Shown here: in pieces, positions 48,751-59,000 of the stretch
Layout of the letters: the number at the start of each line of letters is the position of its first letter
How positions within the stretch are numbered: position 1 is the stretch's first letter
Assembly (NCBI GenBank): GCA_028023455.1
Contig: JAQFVV010012536.1
Coordinates: 1,386,001 to 1,450,000 of the forward strand
Origin: Epiperipatus broadwayi
Lineage: Eukaryota > Onychophora > Udeonychophora > Euonychophora > Peripatidae
DNA length: 64,000 bases
Reading direction: 5' to 3'
Position numbers and translations under genes: made by a program
Notes under the pieces: model-generated
What the model saw: only the letters and a program-made list of their open reading frames with translations
Database searches by the model: none
Told to the model about the DNA's origin: nothing

Positions 48751-49634
48751 CATTTTATGCGGTATATAGGTTCCGCAAAAAATCTGCATTAAAAAAAATC
48801 ACACAAAAATAGACTTAACTTACTTTGAAAAATGAGGATAGGTTCTGTAATTTTCAGAAAAGCAACAAGAAAAAATGATTTTAAAATTTGCATTAAAAAA
48901 TAAGGAAATAAAGTATGACTAATAAAAAAATTCAAATATTTGAAAAAAATTGATACAAGACAAACTTTTTTTACTTTTTTTATTAAATACAGTATTTAAT
49001 TTTATATTTTTCATACATATTTTAATCATTATTGCTATTTGACAATATATGGTTTGTTGGTAAACTGGTAAAAAAATCAGATTCATCACAAAAGGAAGTA
49101 CAACTAGTGCCACTTTCAGTCTTGTGTTGTGTTAATGGTTGCCTGTCACCAATGTAAACTATGAGACAATGATTTTACTAATTGTTTATAAAGCTCGTGA
49201 TATTCAATCATATAACTATTTAGCTCTTGTTGGAATTTAAGAGGTTGTTCATTGCAGCAAACTGTCTCAGATTTCAGCATTTTCTGATGTTTTCCTTTGT
49301 CTCACACATCAATGTAAAATATATGATTAAATAATTTTTACTTATCAGAAAATAATAAATTTGTCTTCATTTGATAAATAATTTTGTTTACTATTGAAAT
49401 AAATTTTAAATGATCACATTTTGTTTCTATATTTAAAAAATGAGATCGCAATCATAATAAAAAGATTATACATTATCATTAGAAATATTATTTTCAGTTT
49501 ACAGAATTAATAAAGTCTTCATTATTTATTTTACAAAACTAAAAGAATATTTATTTCTGTTATATCTGACAAAATATGTTTTAAAAGTTTAAAATTTTTG
49601 AATATTTATTGTGATATTTTTATACTCATAAGTA

Positions 49635-50106
49635 ATAATAAAAAGTCAGATGTCACATGACTTATATATAGATTGCATTTACCAATATGTAAACTTAAGA
49701 GCATGCTAACGCTCTAACAAGCTTTTTTTTAAATTATGATAAATGCTATTACAAGAGAAGGCATTCAAATCATCTTTATCTTAGATTGTCCCCATCCCCA
49801 GACCGGTTTTGACCTATGGGTCTCTTCAGTGAGGAGTTGGGACATTAGTTTCAAAAAACCAACTCAAGCTAAACATGCAGATGTCTAAAGGTTTAGATCT
49901 TCTTGAGAATTACCTTTTAGATAAATGCTTAGCTTGAGTTGGTTTTTTGAATCTAATGTCCCAACTCCTCACTGAAGAGACCCATAGGTCAAAACCGGTC
50001 TGGGGATGGGGACAATCTAAGATAAAGATGATTTGAATACCTTCTCTTGTAGTAGCATTTATCATAATTAAAAAAAGGCTTGTTAGAGCATTAGCATGCT
50101 CTTAAG
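49635..50106. mobile_element. 472-bp palindromic element with 14-bp target duplication
   Basis: TATACTCATAAGTA is repeated perfectly at 49621-49634 and 50107-50120. Arms at about 49698-49872 and 49935-50106 are near-perfect inverted copies around a ~60-bp loop. Each arm has a module related to the other families: CTGAAGA, a perfect GACC-cata-GGTC stem, then AAAAC in place of GAAAC (sense copy at 49970-50000). The ends (GAGCATGCTAACGCTCTAAC) resemble HR414 (GAGCGTACCAATAGCTC), so it is probably a palindromic relative of that family. Confidence 0.8.
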
Positions 50107-50469
50107 TATACTCATAAGTATAAATCTATTATTATTATTTATTCATAAGTATAAGTATGTTATTTACACAGAAGCTAAGATTCTAAATACAGCTTCAAGT
50201 CATATTCACATTAGCTGCTAATATAATGTTATATTTTTGGGAAAAAAAAGAATTTAAAGTCAAAATAAGTTATTAATAATTTAAATTTCTTGATATCTAA
50301 TAAATATAGTGAAATATAAACTTCTTTATTGCATAAAAGAAAACCCATCTAAAAAGATATTAAGAAGAAACATGAATCACATAACTTCAAAATCGCATTT
50401 AAAAAATCCGCATAAAATGAGACCCCGATGTATAATTAATTGCTTCCAGTAATTATTTTCATGTGGCAA

Positions 50470-51035
50470 AGTTGATAAAGCAGTGACAAAAACATTAGAG
50501 TCGATGTTACACCTCAACATCTAACCTACGATCTGATTGGTTACTAATAGTCACAAGCGCTTGAGAAGTTTGCACTCTCTCAATTTAATTTTCAATACTG
50601 TTTGCGCTTTATAAAAATATTATTCCCAAATTGATATCCATCAAAACTAAAAGTTGCTGAGAATTATTTTTTTATCACTGACTAATGGAGAACTTGTTTG
50701 AACATTAATTAATAAACCAGTCTCTGTAGGTTGGATTAAGGACATTTGTAGATTGTTTTTTGAACTACAGCATAACCATCGGCATATTGTAAGAATTGAA
50801 GAAGGTAAAGTTCTTTCCTTTCACTTTTAATCGATCTCAAATTAGAAGTACCATCATCAAACTTGTATCCCTTTTTGATCCCTGGTTCATTAAATCACTT
50901 ATAAACAGTTCCAAAGATTGACAACATAAAAATTGAAAACAATGTTGGAACAAGTGCATATTACTGTTTAATCCCAGTTTTCATTCCAAATGCCTCAGAT
51001 TTCCCTCTTGTAGTAATAGCCTTTTCATTCCTTCA
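50470..51035 (-). pseudogene. LINE reverse transcriptase fragment, second lineage
   Basis: Minus-strand peptides SEAFGMKTGIKQ, then a stop in place of the usual Cys region, VPTLFSIFM and LQYADGYAVVQ correspond to the RT blocks GVKxGVKQGCVLAPTLFSIF and LQYADDCAVV. The second catalytic Asp is Gly here. No open frame survives. It is not the RTE lineage, which reads GVRQGDSISPKLF at 55.4 kb. Confidence 0.65.
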
Positions 51036-51061
51036 TGGGGAAGCTGTAAATTGGAGTATGA

Positions 51062-51710
51062 TGATAAACACTCCATACAGTAGCACCATCCAGTGCAAGC
51101 CATAATAATCAATGAATTCAAGAATATTTATGCATAAAATCCCTATCTAGTCCCTACTCATCCAATACTACCAGACTAGTTTTTAAGCATGCTCCTCCTG
51201 CATAAAATCCCTATCTAGTGCTTACTCATCTAATATCCTCAGATTGCTCCTTGTGAGTAGCCTCATATATGAAAGCACAACACCTACTCCACTTACTTTT
51301 CAGACCTGAAAGCACTATACCTAATCCACCTTCTCCTCAGATCCGAAAGTACTGCATTTACTCTGCCTACTCCTCAGATTTGAAAGTACTGCTCCTACTC
51401 CATCTACTCCTCAGATCTTAAAGCACTGCACCTACTCCATCTATTCCTTGGATCTGAAAGCCATGCACCTTTTATACCTCCAGATCTGAGAGCACTCACT
51501 TGGATTATAGGAACCGATGCAATCCTCCAGCAGCCACCTTTTATCCTTTTTAGTTAACTATAAAATTATGAATCCAAAATAAAAACAAATAATGTTTTCA
51601 ATCCAAGCTCAATCATTTGTAGAGTCATATAGATCTGAATCCCATTCAGTATCTATATATTTTGGGGTCTTTAGTTCTTTAATAGCCATAATCACCATCA
51701 CCCCGTGGAC
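51062..51710 (-). repeat. HR455 unit with internal minisatellite expansion
   Basis: It begins with antisense ACTCCATACAGTAGCACC. After CCAGACTAGTTTTTAAGC part of the unit (TGCATAAAATCCCTATC...) is repeated once, then the GGATCTGAGAGCACTGCACC block is expanded (next entry). The rest of the unit follows normally to AGGAATATTAAATTACTAAAC. Confidence 0.7.
51265..51500. repeat. ~36-bp minisatellite within HR455
   Basis: Five to six copies of a unit containing CTCCTCAGATCTGAAAGCAC and CTGCACCTACTCCA. The unit derives from the HR455 segment just 5' of the hammerhead-like core. Confidence 0.75.
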
Positions 51711-51971
51711 AGGAATATTAAATTACTAAACTCACATGATCGCCATACTCTATGTTTCTGCTCAGGAATAAAGAGCAGTTTCCAAAATAATAATATGAAA
51801 ATCACCTTGATTTTATATAGTATATATATGGATAAAACAGCTTTAAATATCCTACTGCAGGTCATTCTTTGGATTTGTTGCAGAGAAACCAACAGACAAA
51901 CCTGGATAGTGATCGCTTTTGTCTTTAATTAATGTTTTAGCTGGAAATTGCTAAATGCATATAATAAGATA

Positions 51972-52528
51972 ACCAAAACTGCCTAACACTATACTAGCAA
52001 AAATAAAAATGCAAAACCATAAAACAATACTAGATCAAATCCAAAATTTTACCAAAATCCTTACACAACAATGGTTTCATCCACTACAAATAGACCTTCT
52101 CAAGTGAAAATCAAACTAAAGGAAATAACATATATATATATAAACAAACAAACCTTCCCATAATTCATTTCAAACTCCATCTTCCCTTAATATCAAAAGA
52201 AGTCTTCATAAGATTGATAGCCTCAGAATCAAGAAGTTTTCTCATTAAGTCTCCTTTATTCTTCTTTTTAACTCATTCTTTTCATAAAAAATAATGAAGC
52301 ATTGTTAAACAATATTCTTTTGACCTGTATTCAATTCATAAATATATTATGGGAAGATGGAGTTTGAAATGAATTATGGGAAGGTTTGTTTGTTTGTATA
52401 TATATGTTATTTCCTTTAGTTTGATTTTCGCTTGAGAAGATCTATTTGTAGTAGATGAAAACATGGTTGTGTAAGGATTTTGGTAAAATTTTGGATTTGA
52501 TCTAGTATTGTATTGTTTTATGATTTTG
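51972..52528 (-). mobile_element. Penelope-like element copy 1, snap-back, 12-bp target duplication
   Basis: TATAATAAGATA flanks it perfectly at 51960-51971 and 52529-52540. In sense (minus strand) the middle 52350-52155 encodes the end of a GIY-YIG endonuclease (YEKNELKRRIKET, SEAINLMKTSF), then 3' sequence with a degenerate module TTGAGAAG-stem-GAAAAC, antisense at 52074-52104. From 52348 the same sequence returns inverted, so the copy is a short insertion with an inverted 5' tail. It provides the uninterrupted junction for the copy at 54385. Confidence 0.75.
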
Positions 52529-52540
52529 TATAATAAGATA

Positions 52541-54142
52541 GATAATTGGATTGAGAATAGCTGGCAAGCTAAAAAATTTAAAAAATTATTCATTGAAAAT
52601 TGAAACTAAAATTCTATCCTGATTTAAATCGCAAGTGTATGATAAATACATTGACCGCTATACCATAACGTTTATATATGGATAATACTTATTAATTTTT
52701 TAAGTAAAATTTATCTAAGTGTATATATAATTATACAATCACTTTTATTTCAGTACTAATAAATTGCACTTTATTAAATCCTTGCTAATGTATTAATGTC
52801 ATCAATCCACATAACTATTACTGATATTTTTTAAAAACAAATACTGTATGTAGAATTATAAATTAAATAGTTTAAAACTTCAATGCAATTATAATATTCA
52901 ATATTTCCAATTGTAAAATTGACTCGTAGTATAGCTGTGGTTATCGTTCTTATTATATATATATTTTTAATTAACAGCAAGACTTTTAATAGCGTAAAAG
53001 TTTTAAATCTGACCTTTAATAAGGTCAGAACGTACATCTACTGATGAAATATGTTCTACCTTATCAATTGTGGTAAACATCATTATCAGATTTATTTGGC
53101 TGAAAGTGCTACTCTTAATGATGTCTTATGGCAGTAATGATCAACTGCGAGAGCTTCTAGTTACTTTTGTAACTCATAATAAATTTAGCAGCGTACCAAA
53201 AGGTTAGATTCCTGTTTAGAATTATTTCTAAGTACGGTACAATAATAAATAACTATTACCCATTGAAATAGTTATCTGTAGCGAGTCGACCAAAATAAAT
53301 CAATTAATTCCAAATAATTTTATAATTAAAAAAGAAAATTGTTAATTTAAATATAATAATATTGGTGAGTATTCATTTGTGCGTTAAACATGCGTGTGGT
53401 TAACTATTTGAGTCTTCATTCTTAAATCAAATATCTGTTATACATTAACTTAATTAAAATGTGTAAGTAAAAATGTTTAATAATATTAAACGTTTATAAG
53501 GGCCTCAGCAAAACATATACGTTAATGACGCCTACGGTGTTCGAATCTAGATTATTAGATTTTTTTTTCAAGTGTTAAAATCATTTTTTAATTAACGTCG
53601 TATTCAACCTAGATAACAATTCAATATTAGTTGACAGATGAGTGTTTAGTTTTTCAAAATGGCTATCTAGCTTTTTTTAGCTCCAATGTGAAAGAATGTT
53701 GGAATATGACGACTGGCAAAACTGCATAGAAGTATTTAAAAATAGGCTGCTTTGATTTTACATAAGTAATTGTTTTTATGCATTATTTGCTGGGTTATGA
53801 AAAATCTAAGGATGGATCGTGGCATTACTTACGGAACAATTATATTCTCTTCAGTCTTACTTAAGTTTCAACAACAATGCTTTTGTATATGAGTAAAGAT
53901 ATTTTAAATTAATGACTAGGATATCTTTTGATGGTCCATAGCAAAAACAACTGAAAAGTGTTAAAGGGGATGTAGAAACTAGCTATTTTTTTCAGAAAAC
54001 AGTGCAAATAAAATAACCAATTGGTAAAAGTAGGTCTGTGGATCTTAAGTTCAGGAATCAACCACTCCCCCTCTGCATTAAACCATGTAGAGTAACTTCA
54101 TTAATGAGATAATAATGCATATATATATATATCATTAAAAGC
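52541..54142. other. AT-rich sequence, nothing recognised
   Basis: No open frame or repeat that I can name. Confidence 0.4.
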
Positions 54143-54324
54143 CAGTCAAACACTTAGACATTCCCAATATCATTAACAAACAGCAATTTCAAACTGTTGT
54201 CAAGGCAACCTTCTTTTAACAATAAAGTGATTCCACCTTTATTGTTAAAAGGAGGTTGCCATGACAATAGTTTGATATTTTTGATTATTAATGATATTGG
54301 GATTGTCTAAGTGTTGAATGACGT
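54143..54324. repeat. Hairpin MITE (~180 bp)
   Basis: AGTCAAACACTTAGACA at the left is mirrored by TGTCTAAGTGTTGAATGAC at the right. Inner arms TTTAACAATAAA and TTTATTGTTAAA meet with only ~11 bp between them. No other copy seen. Confidence 0.75.
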
Positions 54325-54529
54325 TTAATAATTACTTACAAACCCATTTAGCCTTGAGCATTATTACATTTAATACATTTAATATATATATATAATGCAA
54401 AACCATAAAACAATACAATACTAGATAAAATCCAAAATTTTACCAAAATCCTACACAACTATGGTTTCATCTACTATAAACAGACATTCTCAAATGAAAA
54501 TCAAACTAAAGGAACAAACATATATATAT

Positions 54530-55975
54530 CATCATCATCATCAACCATTATCAATCCACTGCAGGATGAAGGTCTCTCCAAGTTTAATCCATCTTCTCCA
54601 ATCTTTAGCTTCTCTTCTTCACATCACCCCTACACACTTTTTTATTTCATCCATCCATCTCACATGTGGTCTCTTTCTGGGTCTTTTACAATCTCTTGGA
54701 ATCCCGTTTAAAATTTCAATTGTCCATCTATTATTATTTCTTCTAGCAATATGTCCAGCCCAACTCCACTTCAATCTTTTAATTTTTTCAATGAGGTCAG
54801 TAACACCTGTTTGTTCTCTTACCCAACACTCGTTTTCAATCTCCTCTTCCTTCCCCCTAAAAACCACCCCCCCCCCCAATTGTGGGGGGTGTAAGCCTTT
54901 TTTTTTCTTTTAATAATAAACAACCCACAACAAAAAAAAAAAAAAATAAAAAACATTTTTAAAAACCCCCCTTAAAAAATTTAGTATCAAGTTATTTCTA
55001 CCAAAAGCACTCCAACCAAGTTTAATCCTACGATTAATTTCCTCCATTATGTTTTCATCTATATTAATAATCTGACCAAGGTGTTTGTAACTGTTAACTT
55101 CTTCTAATTCATCATAGTCAATCTTTATTTTCATATTTTGAGCAAATCGATTAAACATTACTTTAGTCTTTTTAACATTTATCTTTAGTCCTACTTTCAT
55201 CTGATAATTCCTGCAACATATCCTGCAGCTCTGAAGCATTATTTGCAAAAACAACTACATCATCTATGAAATCTAAATGACTTAAATAATCTCCATTTAC
55301 TTTCATTCCTTTCATTTCCCATTTTAATCCACAAAATACTTCTTGCAGAACTGCTGTAAAAAGTTTTGGAGATATGGAGTCACCTTGTCTTACACCTTTC
55401 TGAATGTTGACTTTCCCAGTCTCATCATGTAATCTAATTGTTGCTGTTGCATTTTTATAAATATTCTTTAAAATATGACAATATCCTGGATCTATAACTT
55501 GATGATCCAATGCTTTAATCACTGAAGAAATGCTTATAGAATCAAATGCCTTTTCATAATCTACAAATCCAAAACAAAATGACAACTCATATTCATTTGT
55601 CCTTTCTATAACTTCTCTCAACACCTGGATATGATCTATTGTACTAAAACCACTTTTAAATCCAGCTTGTTCTCTTGGTTGGTGGAAATCCAATGTTCTG
55701 TGTAGACGAGTTGTAATTATCTTGGTAAAATTTTTATATAAAACTGATAAAAGGCTGATAGGTCTATAATTTCTAATATCTTCTTTATCACCTTTTTAAA
55801 ATATTAATATTATTACTGCATTCTTCCAATCATCCGGTACATCTTTATCATTTAGACATTTGGTATATAACCTTGCTAAAAAAAATTTTACTTCTTCACC
55901 TGCTTCTTTTAATATATCAATTATAATTCCATCATTACCTGGAGCCTTTCCTTTCTTTATACAAACAAAAAAACC
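54530..55975 (-). pseudogene. RTE-type LINE, 5'-truncated, reverse transcriptase to 3' end
   Basis: In sense order: KGKAPGNDGIIIDILKEAG, PDDWKNAVIILIFKKGD, IRNYRPISLLSVLYK, EQAGFKSGFSTIDHIQVLRE, FVDYEKAFDSI (catalytic D), GVRQGDSISPKLFTAVLQE and HLDFIDDVVVFA (FADD reads FIDD). Then INVKKTKVMFN, EVNSYKHLGQIINID and, after a garbled stretch, WAGHIARRNNNRWTIEILNG and RKRPHVRWMDEIK. The 3' end is TGCAGTGGATTGATAATGG followed by an ATGATGATG tail. At least two frameshifts. This is the least decayed RTE copy in the window; motifs fit HmRTE-like RTE elements. Confidence 0.85.
54850..54985. other. Homopolymer-garbled stretch in the RTE
   Basis: Runs of C (11), T, A (15) and C (6), with GTGGGGGG, replace ~180 bp that the copy at 32650-32830 has intact. 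Such a string of homopolymers in a coding-derived region is unlike anything else here and looks like a consensus or assembly error. Confidence 0.55.
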
Positions 55976-56316
55976 TTCCCATAATTCATTTCAAACACCA
56001 CCTTCCTTAATATTAAAAAATGTCTTCATAAGATTGATAGCCTTAGATTCAAGCAGTTTAATCATCAAAGTCTCCTTTATTCTTCTTTTTAACTCATTCT
56101 TTTCATAAAAAATAACCAATGCATTGTTAAACCATATTCTATGACCTGTATTCAATTCATGAATATATAAAGCTGAGTTAAAATACCTATGTTTAATTCT
56201 ACTTATATGAACCTTAATCCTTTTATTAAGGCTAAACTAACTCTGACCTATACATAAAACTTACCACAATTACATGGAAACTTATAAACAATATTAGAAA
56301 TAGACCTACTATCAAT
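55976..56316 (-). pseudogene. GIY-YIG endonuclease domain of a Penelope-like element
   Basis: From 56316 leftwards the frame reads SNIVYKFPCNCGKFY, then a one-base shift gives IGQS...KRIKVHISRIKH, NSALYIHELNTGHRIWFN and YEKNELKRRIKETLMIKLLE. This is the GIY-YIG layout: a VYK...FYIG core, CxC as in PLEs, the conserved Arg of RIKxH, H...TGH, and the conserved Glu before RRIKE. PLE endonucleases nick DNA for target-primed insertion and lie C-terminal to the RT. A frameshift and stops make it non-functional. The PLE RT itself is absent; the adjoining RT belongs to the inserted RTE. Confidence 0.8.
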
Positions 56317-56642
56317 CAATAGACTGCTTTAGTTTGATTTTTATTTGAGAAGGTCTATTTGTAGTAGATGAAACCATGCTTGTGTAAGGATTTTGGAATT
56401 TATCTAGTATTGTATTGTTTTATGATTTTGCAATTTATTTATTACTAGTATAGTGTTAGGCAGTTTTGGTTTTATCTATATTAATATATAAATATAATTG
56501 CTGAATATATATATATATGGAGAGAATGTATATATGTGTATACCTATAATTCTGAATATCTACAATAATATAAATTATAGAAGAACTGGAAATGGATACA
56601 AATATATTAATCATATGAATCATTTAATTAAAAATGTTTGTC

Positions 56643-56775
56643 TGTGACAGGATGGCTTAGTTGGTTAGTATTATCTTAAAATTCAATATTCAAGAATATA
56701 AATGTCCATGTTTGATTCCCATGCCAATACTGTCCCTGGTCAGGTCTGCAATACATTAAGAAGACAAAAAAAATA
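56643..56775 (+). repeat. Second tRNA-derived SINE-like sequence
   Basis: Box A TGGCTTAGTTGG (56653-56664) and box B GTTTGATTCCC (56710-56720), 57 bp apart centre to centre, sit in a tRNA-like stretch. It continues CTGTCCCTGGTCAGG and ends in an A-rich tail. Unrelated to the TGACATAT family. Only one copy seen, so its family status is inferred. Confidence 0.55.
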
Positions 56776-56814
56776 ATACAATTAGAAACATTGTGTATAT
56801 ACTAACAGTTGCAT

Positions 56815-56910
56815 GTAACTGTAAAAATTAAATAAAGCTACATTTTTCTAAAGACATTCAATATTTAATATTAGATTATGGAAATAGTTCAACATATAAA
56901 TATAATGTTT
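56815..56910. repeat. Single arm of foldback family F
   Basis: AAATTAAATAAAGC...TCTAAAGACATTCAATATT...GGAAATAGTTCAACATAT matches the right arm of the element ending at 4880. Confidence 0.5.
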
Positions 56911-56924
56911 AATTAGAAGTAGCT

Positions 56925-57112
56925 TTTGGCTAGAAACCAGTCTGGAGATATTGGGTGAGTAGGCACTAGCTATGGATTGTATGTACAATCCTTTCTGCAT
57001 TCATTGTTTACTAAGGCTAGTACTGGGTTCCACTACTGTATAAAGGCTTTTTACTGTTATTAGCAGAATGAGTAAGCATAGGAAATAGTGATCATGTGAC
57101 ATTTGGGTGGTT
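56925..57112 (+). repeat. HR455, 5'-truncated
   Basis: It starts within the core (GGCTAGAAACCAGTCTGG), lacks CTGATGA, and continues GAGTAGGCACTAGC, CCACTACTGTATAAAGGC and GATCATGTGACATTTGG. Diverged. Confidence 0.65.
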
Positions 57113-57591
57113 TAATCTTCTTAACATTAAGTTAAATCTACAATCACTTTTTATTTGAGTGAAATCTTTTCAAAAATATGGGGAAATGTAAACTTGTCTT
57201 CACAATGTGTTTTGACTGAACTAGTCATTTCGTGTAGCTCAGACATATATTATTTTTTTAAAATAGCCTTGGTTATTTGCTCTATATATTTAAACAAATT
57301 TACATCTGTTAAATTGGAAGTGTCATTTTTTCATATGACAAATATTATATAATTTTGATACTAACATAACTGACAAAGTAAACTTGACACTTATGTTATA
57401 AAACATGATAGTTAATTTTATAATATGTAATATTTCAAATTTATAACATGGATTGTCAAAGTTTAGTTTTTTTCTTTATAAAAAATGTCATAAGCTTTTT
57501 TTTCGATTTATTAATAGTATTGCATATACACAATTTCTTTTTAATATACAAATTTCAATAAGTCTTTGATTTATAGCAATTATTTAATGTC
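57113..57591. other. AT-rich sequence, nothing recognised
   Basis: No supported feature. Confidence 0.4.
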
Positions 57592-57689
57592 ATTAGAAGG
57601 GATTTAAACTCAGACGTTCAAACTCCCTACAGCTATCCATTCAATCTATACAACCAATACACACAAACTCATATATGTGAAAAAAATAA

Positions 57690-57752
57690 TGAGCTCCAAT
57701 ATATGTATTTCATGCTGACCGAGAACTCATCAGTTGATACAGATCATCATCT
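57690..57752 (-). ncRNA. Candidate type I hammerhead ribozyme
   Basis: On the minus strand: GATC...TATCAA, then CTGATGAG (57726-57733), a TTCTCGGTCAGCA stem-loop II region, TGAAA (GAAA at 57708-57711), ATACATAT, then TTGGAGCTC. Stem I can pair CAA/TTG plus GATC/GAGCTC partly. The core CUGAUGA and GAAA is intact. Stem III, AUAC/GUAU in the 120-460 copy, is ATAC/ATAT here, a C-G to C-A loss consistent with CpG decay. Such a short stem III would favour dimer-dependent cleavage (known from newt satellite hammerheads). Activity untested. Confidence 0.5.
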
Positions 57753-57767
57753 CCCACACATATATAT

Positions 57768-58161
57768 TAGTATTCTCCAACAGGTAAGTTAAATTTGGGC
57801 ACTCCTTCAAGCAGTATATTCACAACATAAATAAAGTGATAAGGTTTTTCTAGAATTATTCAGGAAAAGGAAGCAGTCCAGCATAACTAACTAGGGATTT
57901 TAAAAAATACTTATAGTTTAAGACTAGAGAATTGAAAACTTCTCATTGTGTGACCTGGCATCCCACCATTGCTAGGTCATGCAGTGAAAAAATTTCAATT
58001 CTCTAGTCTTAAACTATAAGTATTTTTAAAATTCCTAGTTACTTATGCTGGACTATTTCCTTTTCTTGAATAAACCTAGCAAAACCTTATCATTTTATTT
58101 ATGTTGCAGATTTATTGCTTGAAGGAGTGCCGAAATTTAACTTACCTGTTGGAGAATACTA
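57768..58161. mobile_element. 390-bp MITE nested in HH-TIR
   Basis: GTATTCTCCAACAGGTAAG at 57770 is mirrored by CTTACCTGTTGGAGAATAC ending 58159, with TA on both sides as a possible target duplication. The arms extend ~185 bp inwards to a ~35-bp loop containing GCATCCCACCATTGC. Long-arm hairpin with no coding capacity. A TA duplication would suggest a Tc1/mariner-type partner (inference). Confidence 0.7.
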
Positions 58162-58429
58162 ATTTTTATAAAAGTAACTTTTAAATATATATATAATCAG
58201 TTCTCAGTTTATATTAAGATAGCAAATCTTCAAACTTTAATGGACAGGCTTCAATCTTCTCCATTCTCCAATTTTTCAGCTATCCATATCATCTAGAGGA
58301 AACTTGCAAGTCTGAGTCCAAATCGCTTCTAACTACATTAAGTTCAATATAGACAGTATATTTCTATTTAAATATAATAATTATTTAAATGTCCATGTCA
58401 TTGTTTCTTGAATCTCCACTTAATTAATT

Positions 58430-59000
58430 GGCTTTGGATCATAGTCGTTAACTCATTAATTCCTATGTGTAGCTTCCCATTTTTATAAACAATTGCCAGT
58501 TATTGTAACCCGTTCTTAGGCACAATTACCTTTAGTCTCTTCTCCAGAAGTGAGCCAGGATCACTCACTCATGAGATAGGTACTTGTACCACATGAACAG
58601 GAGGCTAGAATCTTGTCAAAGTTTGCTTGTAAATTATGTCAATATTTGGCCCCCTCTTACATCTATGATTCTACATGGAGATTATTGATTTGGCCCCCAA
58701 AAGCTGGTCCCTTTCACTCCTGAATAGAAAACTCCTATCCTGGAGAGTGATTTGAGGCTGAATTGTCTGCATCCCTTTGTGATGTCTCACCTTGCTCTAC
58801 ATAATTATTGCCCAGGCCCTGAGTTTTATGGAAGTAACCTCCAATATGAAGGGTCAATTTGATCATACAAATCATGGACAAAGGATTAGATCTATTGTTG
58901 AACTGTATGAGACACGCAAGCATGGTCACCTATCAACAAGATACTATTCCAAACTCGTTCCTTGCTGATATGCTTCCTATTAGTCCTTTTAGCAGGTGTC
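58430..59000. other. Island of higher GC, unrecognised
   Basis: Noticeably richer in G+C than the rest of the window (for example TTTGGCCCCCTCTTAC and TTGCCCAGGCCCTGAG). A minus-strand open frame at 58735-58929 (64 residues) contains GETSQRDADNSASNHS, but I recognise no family. Could be an LTR fragment, an unnamed element or unique sequence. Confidence 0.3.

Larger units (their letters stand above)
54385..56475 (-). mobile_element. Penelope-like element copy 2, split by an RTE
   Basis: Outer inverted segments (54385-54525 antisense, 56325-56475 sense) carry the same terminal module as copy 1: TTGAGAAGGTCTATTTG-TAGTAGATGAAAC at 56345-56374. Between them lie the endonuclease (55976-56316) and an inserted RTE (54530-55975). 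Copy 1 reads across the insertion site without interruption (GGAAATAACATATATATA then AAACAAACAAACCTTCCC). The inverted tail starts at ~56325, a different breakpoint from copy 1, so the two are independent snap-back insertions. Confidence 0.75.
57592..58335 (-). mobile_element. HH-TIR element, full length, split by a nested MITE
   Basis: The left end (AGAAGGGATTTAAACTCAGAC, in plus orientation) and right end (GTCTGAGTCCAAATCGCTTC) are the family terminal inverted repeats. In minus-strand order: AAGATTTGCTATCTTAATA, a TGATTATATATATA segment, the nested MITE, TGTGTGGGAGATGATGATC, the ribozyme, then GTGTGTATTGGTTG and the other end. Comparison with 1318-1545 shows the intact order. The most complete copy here, ~350 bp without the insert. 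Confidence 0.7.

Noticed and set aside
54461-54913. 150-residue plus-strand open frame
   Set aside because: Antisense to the RTE C-terminus and PLE end; it includes the garbled homopolymer stretch.
55172-56316. A single RT plus GIY-YIG fusion protein
   Set aside because: The RT motifs are RTE-type and the second PLE copy lacks them at this point, so the join is a nested insertion.
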